Positions 41,429 through 50,437 of a stretch of 64,000 nucleotides of DNA are shown here, piece after piece. Below the pieces are notes generated by a model. That model searched no databases, was not told the DNA's origin, and saw only the letters and a program-made list of their open reading frames with translations. The DNA lies in NCBI RefSeq assembly GCF_014646895.1, contig NZ_BMOD01000006.1:62001-126000 (forward strand). The letters are read 5' to 3'. The position numbers and the translations under genes were made by a program. How positions within the stretch are numbered: position 1 is the stretch's first letter; every line of letters starts with the position of its first letter. Source of the DNA: Deinococcus roseus. GTDB lineage: Bacteria > Deinococcota > Deinococci > Deinococcales > Deinococcaceae.

Positions 41429-42163
41429 TTACTCTTCCAGAGCGCTGAAATCTGCGTTGGAGGTCACGGTCTGCACATCGTCAAGGTCTTCTAAAGCCTC
41501 GATCAGCACCATCAGCTTCTCGGCATCTTCTGCAGAGAGGGCCACGGTGTTCTGGGGAATGTTCTGCAGGCTGGCCTCGGTGACATCGAAACCGGCACCA
41601 GAGAGGCCTTCAGAGACCGTGAACAAATCTGCACGGGCGGTGTACACCGTGAGGGTGCCGTCCTCGTTCTCCTCGATGTCCTCTGCACCAAACTCAATGG
41701 CAGCTTCCTGGGCTTCAGAAGTGTTTTTGCTCACCTGGATGATGCCTTTTTTGTCAAACTGCCAGGCCACAGAGCCGCTGTTGCCCATGTTGCCGCCCTT
41801 TTTGTTGAACACCGAGCGCACCTCGCCCACCGTGCGGTTCACATTGTCGGTGAGGGTTTCAATCAGGATGGCGGTTCCACCCTGCCCGTAACCTTCATAG
41901 GCAATTTCTTTGTACTCGGTGGCCCCGTCACTGTTGCCCACAGCCCGTTTGATGGCATTCTCAATGTTGTCCACTGGAACGGTGTCTGCTTTGGCAGCGG
42001 CAATGGCATTCTTGAGGGACAGGTTTCCAGCCGGGTCTCCGCTTCCTCCGCTGCGCACAGCGTTGGTGAGGGCACGGATGTGTTTGCTGATGGTGGCGCT
42101 GCGCTTCTTGTCGTTGGCGCCTTTTTTGCGTTTGATCTGGGACCACTTGCTATGACCTGCCAT
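41429..42163 (-). CDS. YebC/PmpR family protein (TACO1-like)
   Basis: This 244-residue protein has the fixed start MAGHSKWSQIKRKKGANDKK and the family segments RTVGEVRSVFNKKGGNMG and AWQFDKKG. Members were described as transcription regulators; recent work links the family to relief of ribosome stalling. A TACAAT at 42275-42270 may be its -10. It is a single-gene unit with its own terminator. Confidence 0.95.
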   Translation of the reverse strand: MAGHSKWSQIKRKKGANDKKRSATISKHIRALTNAVRSGGSGDPAGNLSLKNAIAAAKADTVPVDNIENAIKRAVGNSDGATEYKEIAYEGYGQGGTAILIETLTDNVNRTVGEVRSVFNKKGGNMGNSGSVAWQFDKKGIIQVSKNTSEAQEAAIEFGAEDIEENEDGTLTVYTARADLFTVSEGLSGAGFDVTEASLQNIPQNTVALSAEDAEKLMVLIEALEDLDDVQTVTSNADFSALEE

Positions 42164-42302
42164 GGTTGCACCTCTTGGGATTTTCAGCACATCGGGTTCT
42201 GTTCTGGGAATCTTCCCAAAATGTCCCGGTTGTTGTGTGTGAGTCAGCCTTTTCAGGCTCAGCAGGGGTATTGTATCAAAAAAGCATCCGGTTGGCCTGA
42301 AT

Positions 42303-42338
42303 GAAAAACCCTGAACGCTGCTGTCAGGTTCAGGGTTT
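42303..42338 (-). terminator. Terminator of the ltrA-like gene
   Basis: An 11-bp stem AAACCCTGAAC/GTTCAGGGTTT with a T tail on the minus strand. Confidence 0.85.
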
Positions 42339-42373
42339 GAGGGAAAGTTCAGCTCAGAGGTTCTGACTGGTTT

Positions 42374-43564
42374 TCAGTGGTGGGCATGTCCTGGCTGTGA
42401 ATGGGGGCTTCTGAACCACCAGATCACCCCGTAAAGCATCACCACCAGATTGAGCACGCACAGCACTGCGAGCACGCCAATGGGCGTGGAAACCAGCAGT
42501 CCTGTCAGCAGGGCCAGTGCCGCCAGTCCGATTTTCAGGCCAATGGAAGTCCCGGCATGGACCACCGGAGGGTGTTCTGGGGCCATGGTGTACTCGATCA
42601 GGGCCATGGAAAGCATGGCCCCCGCATAGCCCACACACAGCAAAGTCAGGGTGATGGGTTCGGGGTGCTCGGTCCCAATGGCATGCGCAATCAGGGCACC
42701 AATGGACACCGCAAAAATCAGAAACGGCAAATGGCTGTAACTCCAGGTGAGGGACAGGCTGATGTGTGCCCGATTGGGGCGGCGGCGGCCAATGAAGTCA
42801 AAGTACACCCACCACAGCCCGAAACACACCAGGGCACCCAACAGGTATCGCATGAACACGGTCAGGTTCAGGTCGTGGGCATCGGCCAGACCGTTGACCA
42901 TGCCCACTATGCTTTCACCCAGCACAATCAGCACCAGCAATCCAAAACGCTCAGGCATTTTGTGGCCAGACAGCCTGGGCAGTTTGGCCTGATCTTTGAT
43001 GGTCCAGACGGGGGTCAGGGTGTCAAACACCAGACCGATGCCCTTGAGCAGAATGCTCAGGCTGCCATCCACCTGGGTGCTGATGGCCCATAAAATGGCG
43101 CTGGCCCCAAAGCCCAGTGCAAATTTGGTGGTCATGGGTCTGGCAATGGGATTGTGCCTGCCGGCCCTCAGCCACATCCCAATGATCAGGATGCGGGCCG
43201 CCACATAACTCCAGGCGTAGGCATCTGCATATTTCCCCAGACCATAAGGCGCAAACACGGCCATGACACCCACAATCAGCAGCATCACAAACATCAGCAC
43301 CCGGTAACTCAGGTCCTCGGTTTCAAAGCGGTCGGTGTAAACCGTTCCGGCAATCCAGATCCACCACACCGGAATGAACAGCAGGGCCAGTTCTCCCAGC
43401 CCAGCCCAGCTTGGATGTTCACCAAAATGGTGGGCCAGCCTGGAAATGATCACCACAAAGACCAGATCAAAAAACAGTTCCAGCCAGCTGACCTTGCGTT
43501 CCTCTTCTCCCCCAAGGTGCCTCAATTTGGGGGCATGCCACCACAGACGGTAATTCTTAAGCAT
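42374..43564 (-). CDS. Low temperature requirement protein A (LtrA) family membrane protein
   Basis: This 396-residue protein has about 11 helices. The N-terminal VSWLELFFDLVFVVIISRL is the LtrA family signature, and ERFGLLVLIVLGESIVGMV the central one. Function is unclear; a Listeria member was needed for growth in the cold. The tail is His-rich (HSQPGHAHH). It overlaps the end of the small gene upstream by eight bases. Confidence 0.9.
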   Translation of the reverse strand: MLKNYRLWWHAPKLRHLGGEEERKVSWLELFFDLVFVVIISRLAHHFGEHPSWAGLGELALLFIPVWWIWIAGTVYTDRFETEDLSYRVLMFVMLLIVGVMAVFAPYGLGKYADAYAWSYVAARILIIGMWLRAGRHNPIARPMTTKFALGFGASAILWAISTQVDGSLSILLKGIGLVFDTLTPVWTIKDQAKLPRLSGHKMPERFGLLVLIVLGESIVGMVNGLADAHDLNLTVFMRYLLGALVCFGLWWVYFDFIGRRRPNRAHISLSLTWSYSHLPFLIFAVSIGALIAHAIGTEHPEPITLTLLCVGYAGAMLSMALIEYTMAPEHPPVVHAGTSIGLKIGLAALALLTGLLVSTPIGVLAVLCVLNLVVMLYGVIWWFRSPHSQPGHAHH

Positions 43565-43757
43565 CTCCACCTCTTCCCGAATACTCGGTGTAACAGCCAA
43601 TCCCATGGGTGTCTTCCAGCAGTCCCAGGGCGGTAAGTTCCTGCAAAACCTGTGCTGCAAATGTCCTCAGGGTTTCTGGATGGGCATTTTGCAGCTGGCT
43701 CAGGTCCAATTGCAGCGTTCTGGCCTGCTCAGCGAAATACCGCAGTGTTTCCGACAT
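43557..43757 (-). CDS. Small helical protein, unknown
   Basis: This 66-residue, acidic, helical protein has the pattern MSETLRYFAEQARTLQLDLS, then a second helix FAAQVLQELTALGLL and a short tail. AGGAAAC precedes the ATG. It overlaps the ltrA-like gene, so the two are likely co-translated. A longer reading from 43799 would lie in a terminator. No family is recognised. Confidence 0.6.
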   Translation of the reverse strand: MSETLRYFAEQARTLQLDLSQLQNAHPETLRTFAAQVLQELTALGLLEDTHGIGCYTEYSGRGGDA

Positions 43758-43771
43758 GTTTCCTATGTTAT

Positions 43772-43805
43772 GAAAAAAAAGAAGCGGTGCAGTGTGCACC
43801 GCTTC
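43772..43805 (-). terminator. Terminator of the complex III operon
   Basis: A perfect 11-bp stem GAAGCGGTGCA/TGCACCGCTTC with a 3-base loop and eight T on the minus strand. Confidence 0.93.
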
Positions 43806-43825
43806 AGGGTTGTGTAGGGCAGGGC

Positions 43826-45226
43826 TCAGTCGTCGTGTCCGTGGGCACTGGCGGCTTCGCGGGCCAGCAGTTCCTGGTGGGCTTTCATTTCACGGGCATC
43901 GGTTTCACGGCTGTTTTTGATGGCACGCACAATCCCGAAGGTCAGGATGTACATGATCACTGGAACCACCACAATGGCGGCGTACAGCATCATTTTGACC
44001 AGCTCTTCAATCTGCACTTTGGCAATGGAAGCAGCTTCAGGAGCCATCTGACCCACACCACGGGCAGTTTCAAAAGCAGTCTGAATTTCGGGTTTGTACC
44101 CGGCCACGGAGAGCACGATCATCAGGGCACACCAGGCCAGACCAAAGGCCAGACGCTTGGGGTGCTCGGTGGGGCTCTCAGCGTAGTACAGGTTCTCTTT
44201 GGCGCGGTCAAACAGGGGGGCCAGGAACACCGGGCCCAGGATCAGACCGGGGATCAGCATGGCACCAATGAACTCGGGGTTGAAAATGGTGGCCAGGGTT
44301 TGCTGGGTGCTGGTGATCAGGGTGGGGTCTTCTGGCAGCTTGATGAACTCGGGGGGCATGATGGCCAGAATCCCGAAGATCCACAGCAGGTACCAGTCAG
44401 GTTTGATGGTGGGGGTGGAGTCGCTGGGTGGGCCGTACACTTCCACGGGGTGAACCGGGATGTAGGCGCTGAACAGCACGATGATGGCGGCCATCAGCAC
44501 CAGCAGGATGATCATGATGATGCTCTGCTGGGTGGAGAGGGGCACCCCCACGATCTTCTTGTAAGCGATCTTGGCTGCGTAACCGGGCTGGGTGTGCTTC
44601 TGTTTGATCATCAGCAGCATGTGCACAGCGGTCAGGCCCAGCAAGATGCCGGGCAGCAGCATGATGTGGTAGCCGTAGAAACGGGACACGATGCCAGGAC
44701 CGGGGAAGGGGCCAGCGAAGAACAGTTCGGCCAGCCAGTTGCCAATGAAGGGCACGCTGCTGGTGATTCCGTAGATCACTTTCAGGGTGGCGAAAGCAAA
44801 CTGGTCGTAGGGGAGGGAGTAGCCGGTCACGGCAGTCAGGGCGCTGAAGACCAGCAGCATGAAGCCGATCCACCAGTTGATTTCACGGGGCTTCTTGAAA
44901 GCACCACTGAAGTAAATGCGGAACATGTGGATCACGGCTGCGCCCACCATGATGTTGGCGGTCCAGTGGTGAATGCGCCTCAGCATGTCTCCGAAAGGCA
45001 TGCTGTTGATTTTCAGGATGCTGGCATAAGCCGCAGGAACACCATCCACCAGTTTGGTGCTGGGTTCATAGGTGAAAGCCAGCAGGATGCCGGAGATGAT
45101 CAGGATCACCAGGGCAAACAGGGTGATTTCACCCAGGAAGAAGCTGTGGTGTACAGGGAAAGCCTTGCGCAGGAACTTGTCGTTCAAACGGCTGATGTGT
45201 AAACGTTCGTCAAGCCACTGGTTCAT
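43826..45226 (-). CDS. Cytochrome b subunit of quinol oxidase complex (bc-type complex III)
   Basis: This 466-residue polytopic protein carries two b haems and the quinol sites. Helix pairs provide His ligands in LRRIHHWTANIMV and GYHIMLLPGILLGLTAVHM, and the Qo motif appears as PPEF (the PEWY equivalent) within AIMPPEFIKLPE. N- and C-terminal domains are fused, as in bc1. The start is ATG 45226, overlapping the Rieske stop (TGATG). Confidence 0.94.
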   Translation of the reverse strand: MNQWLDERLHISRLNDKFLRKAFPVHHSFFLGEITLFALVILIISGILLAFTYEPSTKLVDGVPAAYASILKINSMPFGDMLRRIHHWTANIMVGAAVIHMFRIYFSGAFKKPREINWWIGFMLLVFSALTAVTGYSLPYDQFAFATLKVIYGITSSVPFIGNWLAELFFAGPFPGPGIVSRFYGYHIMLLPGILLGLTAVHMLLMIKQKHTQPGYAAKIAYKKIVGVPLSTQQSIIMIILLVLMAAIIVLFSAYIPVHPVEVYGPPSDSTPTIKPDWYLLWIFGILAIMPPEFIKLPEDPTLITSTQQTLATIFNPEFIGAMLIPGLILGPVFLAPLFDRAKENLYYAESPTEHPKRLAFGLAWCALMIVLSVAGYKPEIQTAFETARGVGQMAPEAASIAKVQIEELVKMMLYAAIVVVPVIMYILTFGIVRAIKNSRETDAREMKAHQELLAREAASAHGHDD

Positions 45227-45870
45227 CAAGCGCCTCCCTTGCTGGCATCTGCCCGGTTGGTCTGCCAGTCTGCCACCGATTCACCGTATCTGGGGCGGAC
45301 GTAATATTCCTTGACCACCAGAACCCCATCTTTCTCTTCGACGGGCAACTGGGCCAGCGGACGGGGAGGGGGCCCACCGATCACTTCGCCGCCTGCTCGG
45401 GGATCGTAAGCACCAGAGTGGCAAGGGCACAGCAGGGTTCCGTCGTCTTTCTGGTTGACCTGGCAGCCCAGGTGCTGGCAGATGCCCCCATAAACGATGA
45501 CGCCCTGAACGGTGTCTTCCACTTTGGCGGGTTCTTTGAGCACCCCATCTGCATAACGGAAGAGGATCAACAGGTTGTTGTCGTTCTTGTCCTTGAGGAC
45601 TTCGCCTTTGGGCCAGGCTTTGACCATCAGGCCATCGGCTTTGAGGTCTGCCACCTTGATGGGCTGGTCTTTGTTGGTGCCACCGGCGTAAACCAGCACG
45701 TCTCCAGCAGCCGGAGGTTTCTGTTCAGCGGTGGGCGGACGTTTGGCGGGTTTCAGTGCACCAACCACGCTGGCCAGCGACAGCACCCCAACACCAGCCG
45801 TGACCCCGAGTGCGCCGGTCACAAACTTGCGGCGACTGATTTCACCTTGTGGGAGTTTTTCATCACTCAT
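45226..45870 (-). CDS. Rieske iron-sulfur subunit of complex III
   Basis: This 214-residue protein has a Tat-type N-terminus (ISRRKFVTGALG) with one membrane helix, and the cluster motifs CQHLGC and CPCHSG. The extra loop between the helix and the cluster domain is typical of Deinococcus-Thermus forms. It takes electrons from quinol at the cytochrome b Qo site and passes them to cytochrome c. Confidence 0.95.
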   Translation of the reverse strand: MSDEKLPQGEISRRKFVTGALGVTAGVGVLSLASVVGALKPAKRPPTAEQKPPAAGDVLVYAGGTNKDQPIKVADLKADGLMVKAWPKGEVLKDKNDNNLLILFRYADGVLKEPAKVEDTVQGVIVYGGICQHLGCQVNQKDDGTLLCPCHSGAYDPRAGGEVIGGPPPRPLAQLPVEEKDGVLVVKEYYVRPRYGESVADWQTNRADASKGGA

Positions 45871-45885
45871 AGTCTTGTCCTTCGC

Positions 45886-46749
45886 TTACCAGGGGAATTC
45901 GCCGCTGGCGTCTTCCACGAGAGCTTCGCCGTCCATGAAGTACTTCTTGTACAGCATCAGGGCAAAGGCGAGCAACAGCAGCACCATGGCTGCGTAAGTG
46001 CCTTCAGCGGTCACATTGATAGGGAGGGCTTTTTCGGCTTCGCTGCCCTGGATGCCCATCACGATTTGCTTGACGAACAGGTAACCGAACCACAGCACAC
46101 CCACCATGGACAGCACGATGCCGCCATATGCCAGGTTGTTGCTGCGCACCACGTGAATGCCGGGTTTGAGGGTTTCTCCTTCAGCCCAGGCAGAGTACAG
46201 TCCGATCAGACCGTAAATGGTCAGGATCATCACGAAGGTGGTGAGGAAGATTTCGGGCAGACCCAGGTGGTCGGGCACGAAACGGGAGCGGTTGAGGGCA
46301 GCCAGTTTGGCTTCTTCATCTCCCTTGGAGGCGAAGATCTCAGGGGTGACAATGTCGGCTTTGTTGCCCCAGCTGTTGCGGATGAAGTTCACCACATCCA
46401 GCAGCTGGGTTTCATTCAACTGGGGAAAGGCGGGCATGCTGCCTTTGCCTTTCTGGATCACGTTGATCACTGCAGCAGGATCGCCCAGAATGAAAGCATC
46501 ACCCACAAACTTCTTGCCGAAGCCTCCCTCGCCGTTGGCCCCGTGGCAGCCTGCACAGTTGGCCGTGAAGACGGCCTGACCACCGGTTTTCCAGTCGCTG
46601 GCCGTGGCCGTGTCTGCAGGTGCTTCTGCGGCAGCTTCGGCCCCGTGATGGGCTTTCAGGGTGGAGTTGAAGAGGAACAGCAATATCACCCAGAATATTG
46701 CCGCCACAATCAGGGACACTGACGGTATGGTTGTATCGTTCCGTTCCAT
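45886..46749 (-). CDS. Membrane cytochrome c subunit of complex III
   Basis: This 287-residue protein has an N-terminal helix (about 9-30) and a cytochrome c domain (about 50-130) with haem motif CAGCH and axial Met in GSMPAFP. A C-terminal half with three helices (about 165-272) follows. It is the first gene of the three-gene operon. The C-terminal membrane half is not found in ordinary cytochrome c1 and likely packs against cytochrome b. Confidence 0.88.
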   Translation of the reverse strand: MERNDTTIPSVSLIVAAIFWVILLFLFNSTLKAHHGAEAAAEAPADTATASDWKTGGQAVFTANCAGCHGANGEGGFGKKFVGDAFILGDPAAVINVIQKGKGSMPAFPQLNETQLLDVVNFIRNSWGNKADIVTPEIFASKGDEEAKLAALNRSRFVPDHLGLPEIFLTTFVMILTIYGLIGLYSAWAEGETLKPGIHVVRSNNLAYGGIVLSMVGVLWFGYLFVKQIVMGIQGSEAEKALPINVTAEGTYAAMVLLLLAFALMLYKKYFMDGEALVEDASGEFPW

Positions 46750-46906
46750 TTGACCTACCTATCTCAGGAAATCCAGCACCAAGTAGCATAACATGAGCCG
46801 CTCAGCTTCCTCACAGTCGGTGAGCCGTCACACCTACACATCCTTATATTTTATGCAACTGCTCTGGTGACGCCGGGACTAACGTCCCAAAACAAAAGGG
46901 GGACCT

Positions 46907-47728
46907 TCAGACGCTTTGCGTCAACCAGAAAATTCGCTCAGACAGCTCAGCAAGCCTTAAGGTCAGGGCCTGATCCGGGTGTTCCCTGAAGTCATTTGAT
47001 CCTCTGGACAGCAGGCTCACCAGGTAAGGTTTTGGCGCAAAAACAATCCCCACATCATGGCGATGGGAGGGGATTTCTCCGCTTTTGCTGGCCACCTCGT
47101 AAAGCAATTCCCCATCGGATGTGCGGGGCAGACGCCGGGAAATCACCAGACGGTCCTGCTGTTTTTTCAGGAGGTTCAGGGCCCATTCGCTCAACGTTGG
47201 GGTCAGCAGTTTTCCCTGAACCAGGCTCAGCAACCACAAATTCATGTCTGCAGCACTGGTGGTGCTGCGCTGGCCTGTTTTTTGCAGGTCATTTTGCAAA
47301 TTCAAAGGCATTTGCAGTTTGCCCACCAGAAAAGTGTGTTGCAGCTGAATGTGCTGGATGTGTGCATTGATGGCGTCCAGACCCAGACGTTCAATCAGGA
47401 CATTGGTGGCGGTGTTGTCACTGACCACCACCATCAGGGTGAGCAGGTCCTGGACGGTCAGGGAAAGACCGGTTTCCATCTCGTGCAGCACCCCTGCTCC
47501 GGGCACCTGATTTTCTGCAGTGAGGGGCAAGCGGTCTGTCATGGCCAGCTGTCCTGCTTGCACCTGCTGCAAGGCACAACTCAGGATGGGCAACTTGATC
47601 AGGCTGGCGGCTTTGAAAATATGATTCTGCTGATGGCAAAACAGCACCTCGCCCTGCATGGTGCTGACACAGAGCGAGAGGTCGCCATCAAAACGCTGAA
47701 TCAATTCATCAAGCAGGACCTGTTGCAT
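46907..47728 (-). CDS. Class A beta-lactamase-fold serine hydrolase without signal peptide
   Basis: This 273-residue protein has the active site motifs ASLIK (catalytic SxxK), VVSDNTATN (SDN loop) and KSGE (KTG equivalent). GAGVLHEMETGLSL matches the region after the first helix. No signal peptide is present, although most class A enzymes act outside the membrane; GGGCTT-type ribosome binding sequence lies before ATG 47728, and no upstream in-frame start adds a leader. It may be a cytosolic esterase or peptidase-like enzyme. Resistance is not implied. Confidence 0.82.
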   Translation of the reverse strand: MQQVLLDELIQRFDGDLSLCVSTMQGEVLFCHQQNHIFKAASLIKLPILSCALQQVQAGQLAMTDRLPLTAENQVPGAGVLHEMETGLSLTVQDLLTLMVVVSDNTATNVLIERLGLDAINAHIQHIQLQHTFLVGKLQMPLNLQNDLQKTGQRSTTSAADMNLWLLSLVQGKLLTPTLSEWALNLLKKQQDRLVISRRLPRTSDGELLYEVASKSGEIPSHRHDVGIVFAPKPYLVSLLSRGSNDFREHPDQALTLRLAELSERIFWLTQSV

Positions 47729-47739
47729 GGTTCAAAGCC

Positions 47740-47964
47740 CTAAAGCTTGAGGTTCCCCAGGCTGGCAAAAGGATGGGGCGCATCCTGCAACCTGAGGGTG
47801 CAAAAAGGCTTTGCACCCTCAGGTTGCACCCGGTGAGGGCAGGTGGGACATTCCGGGAAAGCCAGCTCCAGATAGGCCAGATCAGGCTCTGCAGTGATGA
47901 CTTCCCAGGTGCGCTGACAGCCTGCTTTGAAGGTGCGTTTCTGGTTTTTTGGGTCTTTTTTCAT
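47740..47964 (-). CDS. Small Cys-containing protein, unknown
   Basis: This 74-residue protein has FPECPTCPHRV and FCTLRL, four Cys that could bind a metal. Its coding region contains a 19-bp perfect inverted repeat (47786-47828). It lies 11 bases before the beta-lactamase-fold gene and 28 after the response regulator gene, so it may belong to an operon. No strong ribosome binding site is visible; the call is tentative. Confidence 0.5.
   Translation of the reverse strand: MKKDPKNQKRTFKAGCQRTWEVITAEPDLAYLELAFPECPTCPHRVQPEGAKPFCTLRLQDAPHPFASLGNLKL
47786..47828. repeat. 19-bp perfect inverted repeat inside a small gene
   Basis: Left arm 47786-47804 (TGCAACCTGAGGGTGCAAA) and right arm 47810-47828 are exact complements with a 5-base loop. 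Its G/C content and length would give a very stable mRNA hairpin. Confidence 0.9.
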
Positions 47965-47992
47965 GGGCTCAGCTCAACACTCAGGTCAAACC

Positions 47993-48640
47993 TCATTCCA
48001 GGTTGGCAATGCCTTCACGGATGGCATACAGGGCGGCCTGGGTGCGGTTGTTCAGTTGCAGTTTGGCGAAGATTTCGGACAGGCGGTTGCGCACGGTTTT
48101 TTCGCTGATGTCCATCTTGATGGCGATTTCCTGGTTGCTGTGGCCCTGGGCCAGCAAGCGCAGGATCATGGTTTCCCGCTCATTGAGGTCAGCGTGTTTT
48201 TCACTGGGAAGCACTTCTTTTTTGTGGCGGAAATCGTCCAGAACGTTCTGGGCCAGGTCGGCGTTCAGCAGGGCCTCACCCTCTGCCACCCGGCGAATGG
48301 CATCAATGAGGGTGCTGGCATCGGCGTCCTTCAGGACGTAACCACGGGCTCCGGCTTTGAGGGCTTCAAACACATAGCTGTCCTGGCGGTACATGGTGAT
48401 CATGATGACCCGGGCCTCTGGATCAATTTCCAGGATGCTCTGGCAGGCTTTGACCCCGTCCAGTTCAGGCATCTGGATGTCCATCAGGATCAGGTCGGGT
48501 TTGGTTTCTGCAGCAAAACGGATGGCCTCTCGGCCATTGGAAGCCTCGCCAATCACGCGGATGTCTCCTTCACTTTCAAGGAGGCTTTTGATGCCCTGGC
48601 GAAAGAGGGCATGGTCGTCTACGAGCAGGACTCGAATCAT
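47993..48640 (-). CDS. NarL/LuxR-type response regulator
   Basis: This 215-residue regulator has a receiver domain (VLLVDDHALFRQGI, LILMDIQMPELDG, TMYRQ, LKDA) and a C-terminal LuxR HTH (LNERETMILRLLAQGHSNQE followed by KTVRNRLSEIF). No histidine kinase is adjacent. TAAAAT six bases before the ATG suggests a leaderless mRNA. It is divergent from a CvpA-like gene 39 bases away. Confidence 0.93.
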   Translation of the reverse strand: MIRVLLVDDHALFRQGIKSLLESEGDIRVIGEASNGREAIRFAAETKPDLILMDIQMPELDGVKACQSILEIDPEARVIMITMYRQDSYVFEALKAGARGYVLKDADASTLIDAIRRVAEGEALLNADLAQNVLDDFRHKKEVLPSEKHADLNERETMILRLLAQGHSNQEIAIKMDISEKTVRNRLSEIFAKLQLNNRTQAALYAIREGIANLE

Positions 48641-48646
48641 AACTTT

Positions 48647-48652
48647 ATTTTA
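48647..48652 (-). promoter_or_regulatory. -10 box for leaderless NarL-type regulator mRNA
   Basis: TAAAAT on the minus strand ends six bases before the ATG at 48640. Confidence 0.55.
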
Positions 48653-48679
48653 CGGCTTTTACAGGGCATACTAGAACAT

Positions 48680-49156
48680 ATGACTTGGCAATTGAACATC
48701 CTTGACGCCTTGCTGTTGGTGCTGTGGTCTGGCATTGTCATTCTGGGCTACAAGCGTGGCGTGGGTGGTGCCATCTGGGCGCTGGTGGTTTTTCTGCTGT
48801 TGCCCATCATGGCCAGTTTTGGAACCATCACCGGATGGGTGGCGGTGTTGATCACCCTGGTGGTGGGTCTGGGCTTTTCCCAGGGCCTGGCTTTTCTGGT
48901 GCGCAATCAGGTGGAATCCATCCTGTATAAAGTTCTGGGTGCCGTGATGGGGGGCTTGCTGGGAGCAGTGCTGGTCACCAGTGTGGTGCTGTCTTTTCCC
49001 ATCAGTGCCAGTGGGGCCTACCCCAGCCAGAGTTTGCAACCCGCAGTCTATGAAATGGTTTCCAAATCGGTGTTTCAGCGTTCTGCCTCCTGGGTGTGGG
49101 GCGCTCCAAGCTGGATTCAGCTGTTTCTGGTGCCAGATCGGGTGCAACGCCAGTGA
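48680..49156 (+). CDS. CvpA-like small membrane protein
   Basis: This 158-residue protein has four hydrophobic helices. The start NILDALLLVLWSGIVILGYKRG recalls the CvpA family (D...GYRRG pattern). CvpA proteins affect envelope stress resistance and biofilms; this assignment is moderate. The ATG 48680 is about six bases after CATACT, so a leaderless start is possible. A much longer reading upstream is a shadow of the regulator gene. Confidence 0.65.
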   Translation: MTWQLNILDALLLVLWSGIVILGYKRGVGGAIWALVVFLLLPIMASFGTITGWVAVLITLVVGLGFSQGLAFLVRNQVESILYKVLGAVMGGLLGAVLVTSVVLSFPISASGAYPSQSLQPAVYEMVSKSVFQRSASWVWGAPSWIQLFLVPDRVQRQ

Positions 49157-49224
49157 TGCTGGCCTACATTTGAGCCACCTTTCAAAGAATCCAGTCAAAG
49201 TGTCTGGACAACCAGATAACCCCG

Positions 49225-49249
49225 CCCACCTGCTACAGGTGGGTTTTTT
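49225..49249 (+). terminator. Terminator of the CvpA-like gene
   Basis: An 8-bp stem CCCACCTG/CAGGTGGG with a 3-base loop and six T. Confidence 0.9.
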
Positions 49250-49294
49250 GTCTGGCTGTGGTTGAATTTTAAAAATTTCAAGGGACATCTTTAT

Positions 49295-49323
49295 TTGACA
49301 AATCCGAGTAGCTTACTTAGGAT
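49295..49323 (+). promoter_or_regulatory. Promoter of the iron importer operon
   Basis: TTGACA (49295-49300), 17 bases, TAGGAT (49318-49323). The spacer contains the inverted repeat AGTA, 3 bases, TACT and outer AATCC/GGATT arms, a possible metal-regulator site. Confidence 0.75.
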
Positions 49324-49388
49324 TTATTCTGATGTGGGACCCCCTGCAAGCCAATGCTGCACCAGGGGCCTCACCAGGGAGACTCCTC

Positions 49389-50384
49389 ATGAACAAAACC
49401 ATCGCAATCACACTGGCGGGCCTGCTGGCAGGCGCTGCTCTGGCCCAGAGCAAAAGCATCACCGTTTACACTGGACGCAGCAAAGGTCTGGTGGACCCCA
49501 TTGTCCAGCAGTTCGAGCAGGACACGGGCATCAAGGTCAACGTGCGTTATGCCACCGATTCTGCCATCATTGCTGCGCTGCAAGAAGAAGGCAAAGCCAG
49601 CCCTGCAGATGTGCTGTGGGCCAACAGCTCTGGCAGCCTGGGCATTGCCAATGAGGCTGGCCTGCTGACCACCCTCTCCAAGACCCTGGTCAGCAAGTTC
49701 CCTGAAGTCTATGCTCCTTCCAACAACACCTGGATTCCCCTCTCGGTGCGTTTCCGGGTGATGGCCTACAACACCAACAAAGTCAAACCTGAATCTTTCC
49801 CCAAAAGTGTGATGGACCTTCCCAAACACAAAGAGTTCAAAGGCCGCATCGGCTGGACCCCCACCTATGCCAGCTTTCAGGATTTTGTGGGAGCCATGAT
49901 CGCCCTCAAAGGCGAAGCGGCCACCAGAGAATGGCTGCTGGGCATGAAAGCCCTGGAACCCAAATCCTACGCTGCATCCAATGTGGCCATGATGGAAGGC
50001 ATCCGCAACAACGAAATTGATGTGGCCATCACCAACCACTACTACATCCAGCGCTTCATCAAGAGTGGTGCGCCCATTGGCACCTACTACTTCCAGCAAG
50101 GGGATGTGGGCGGACTGGCCCTGGTGACGGGTGCAGGCATTCTGAAAACCAGCAAGAAACGTGCAGATGCCCTGAAGTTCCTGAATTACCTGGTGGCTCC
50201 CAAAGCCCAGCAATTCTTCACCGCTGAGGTTTTTGAGTACCCTGTGACCAACAAGATCATCCTCAGCAGCTCCCTGCTGCCTTTTGCAGAAGCCGCCAAA
50301 CTCAGCCCCAAAATCGATCAGGAAAAGATGGGACCCCGTCTGGAACAGGCCCAGAAACTGCTGCGCGAAGTCGGACTGCTGTAA
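49389..50384 (+). CDS. Ferric iron ABC transporter substrate-binding protein
   Basis: This 331-residue protein has a signal peptide (MNKTIAITLAGLLAGAALAQ). It belongs to the FbpA/FutA family: SITVYTGRSKGLVDPIVQQF at the N-terminus and the Tyr-rich iron site NHYYIQRF, in which adjacent Tyr residues bind Fe(III). It captures iron for the permease and ATPase encoded downstream. GGGAGAC precedes the ATG. Confidence 0.92.
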   Translation: MNKTIAITLAGLLAGAALAQSKSITVYTGRSKGLVDPIVQQFEQDTGIKVNVRYATDSAIIAALQEEGKASPADVLWANSSGSLGIANEAGLLTTLSKTLVSKFPEVYAPSNNTWIPLSVRFRVMAYNTNKVKPESFPKSVMDLPKHKEFKGRIGWTPTYASFQDFVGAMIALKGEAATREWLLGMKALEPKSYAASNVAMMEGIRNNEIDVAITNHYYIQRFIKSGAPIGTYYFQQGDVGGLALVTGAGILKTSKKRADALKFLNYLVAPKAQQFFTAEVFEYPVTNKIILSSSLLPFAEAAKLSPKIDQEKMGPRLEQAQKLLREVGLL

Positions 50385-50409
50385 AGAAGACCTCTGAATC
50401 AGCTGAACA

Positions 50410-50437
50410 GGGAGGGCCAAATGTGCTCTCCCTTTTT
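50410..50437 (+). terminator. Terminator or attenuator between binding protein and permease
   Basis: An 8-bp stem GGGAGGGC/GCTCTCCC with a 7-base loop, then TTTTTG. It would raise binding-protein mRNA above that of the permease. Confidence 0.75.

Noticed and set aside
46874..46887. GGGAC/GTCCC hairpin after the beta-lactamase-fold gene
   Set aside because: Short stem with no T tract; it is not a convincing terminator.
47927..48679. Long open frame leading into the CvpA-like gene
   Set aside because: It is antisense to the NarL-type regulator and has shadow composition.
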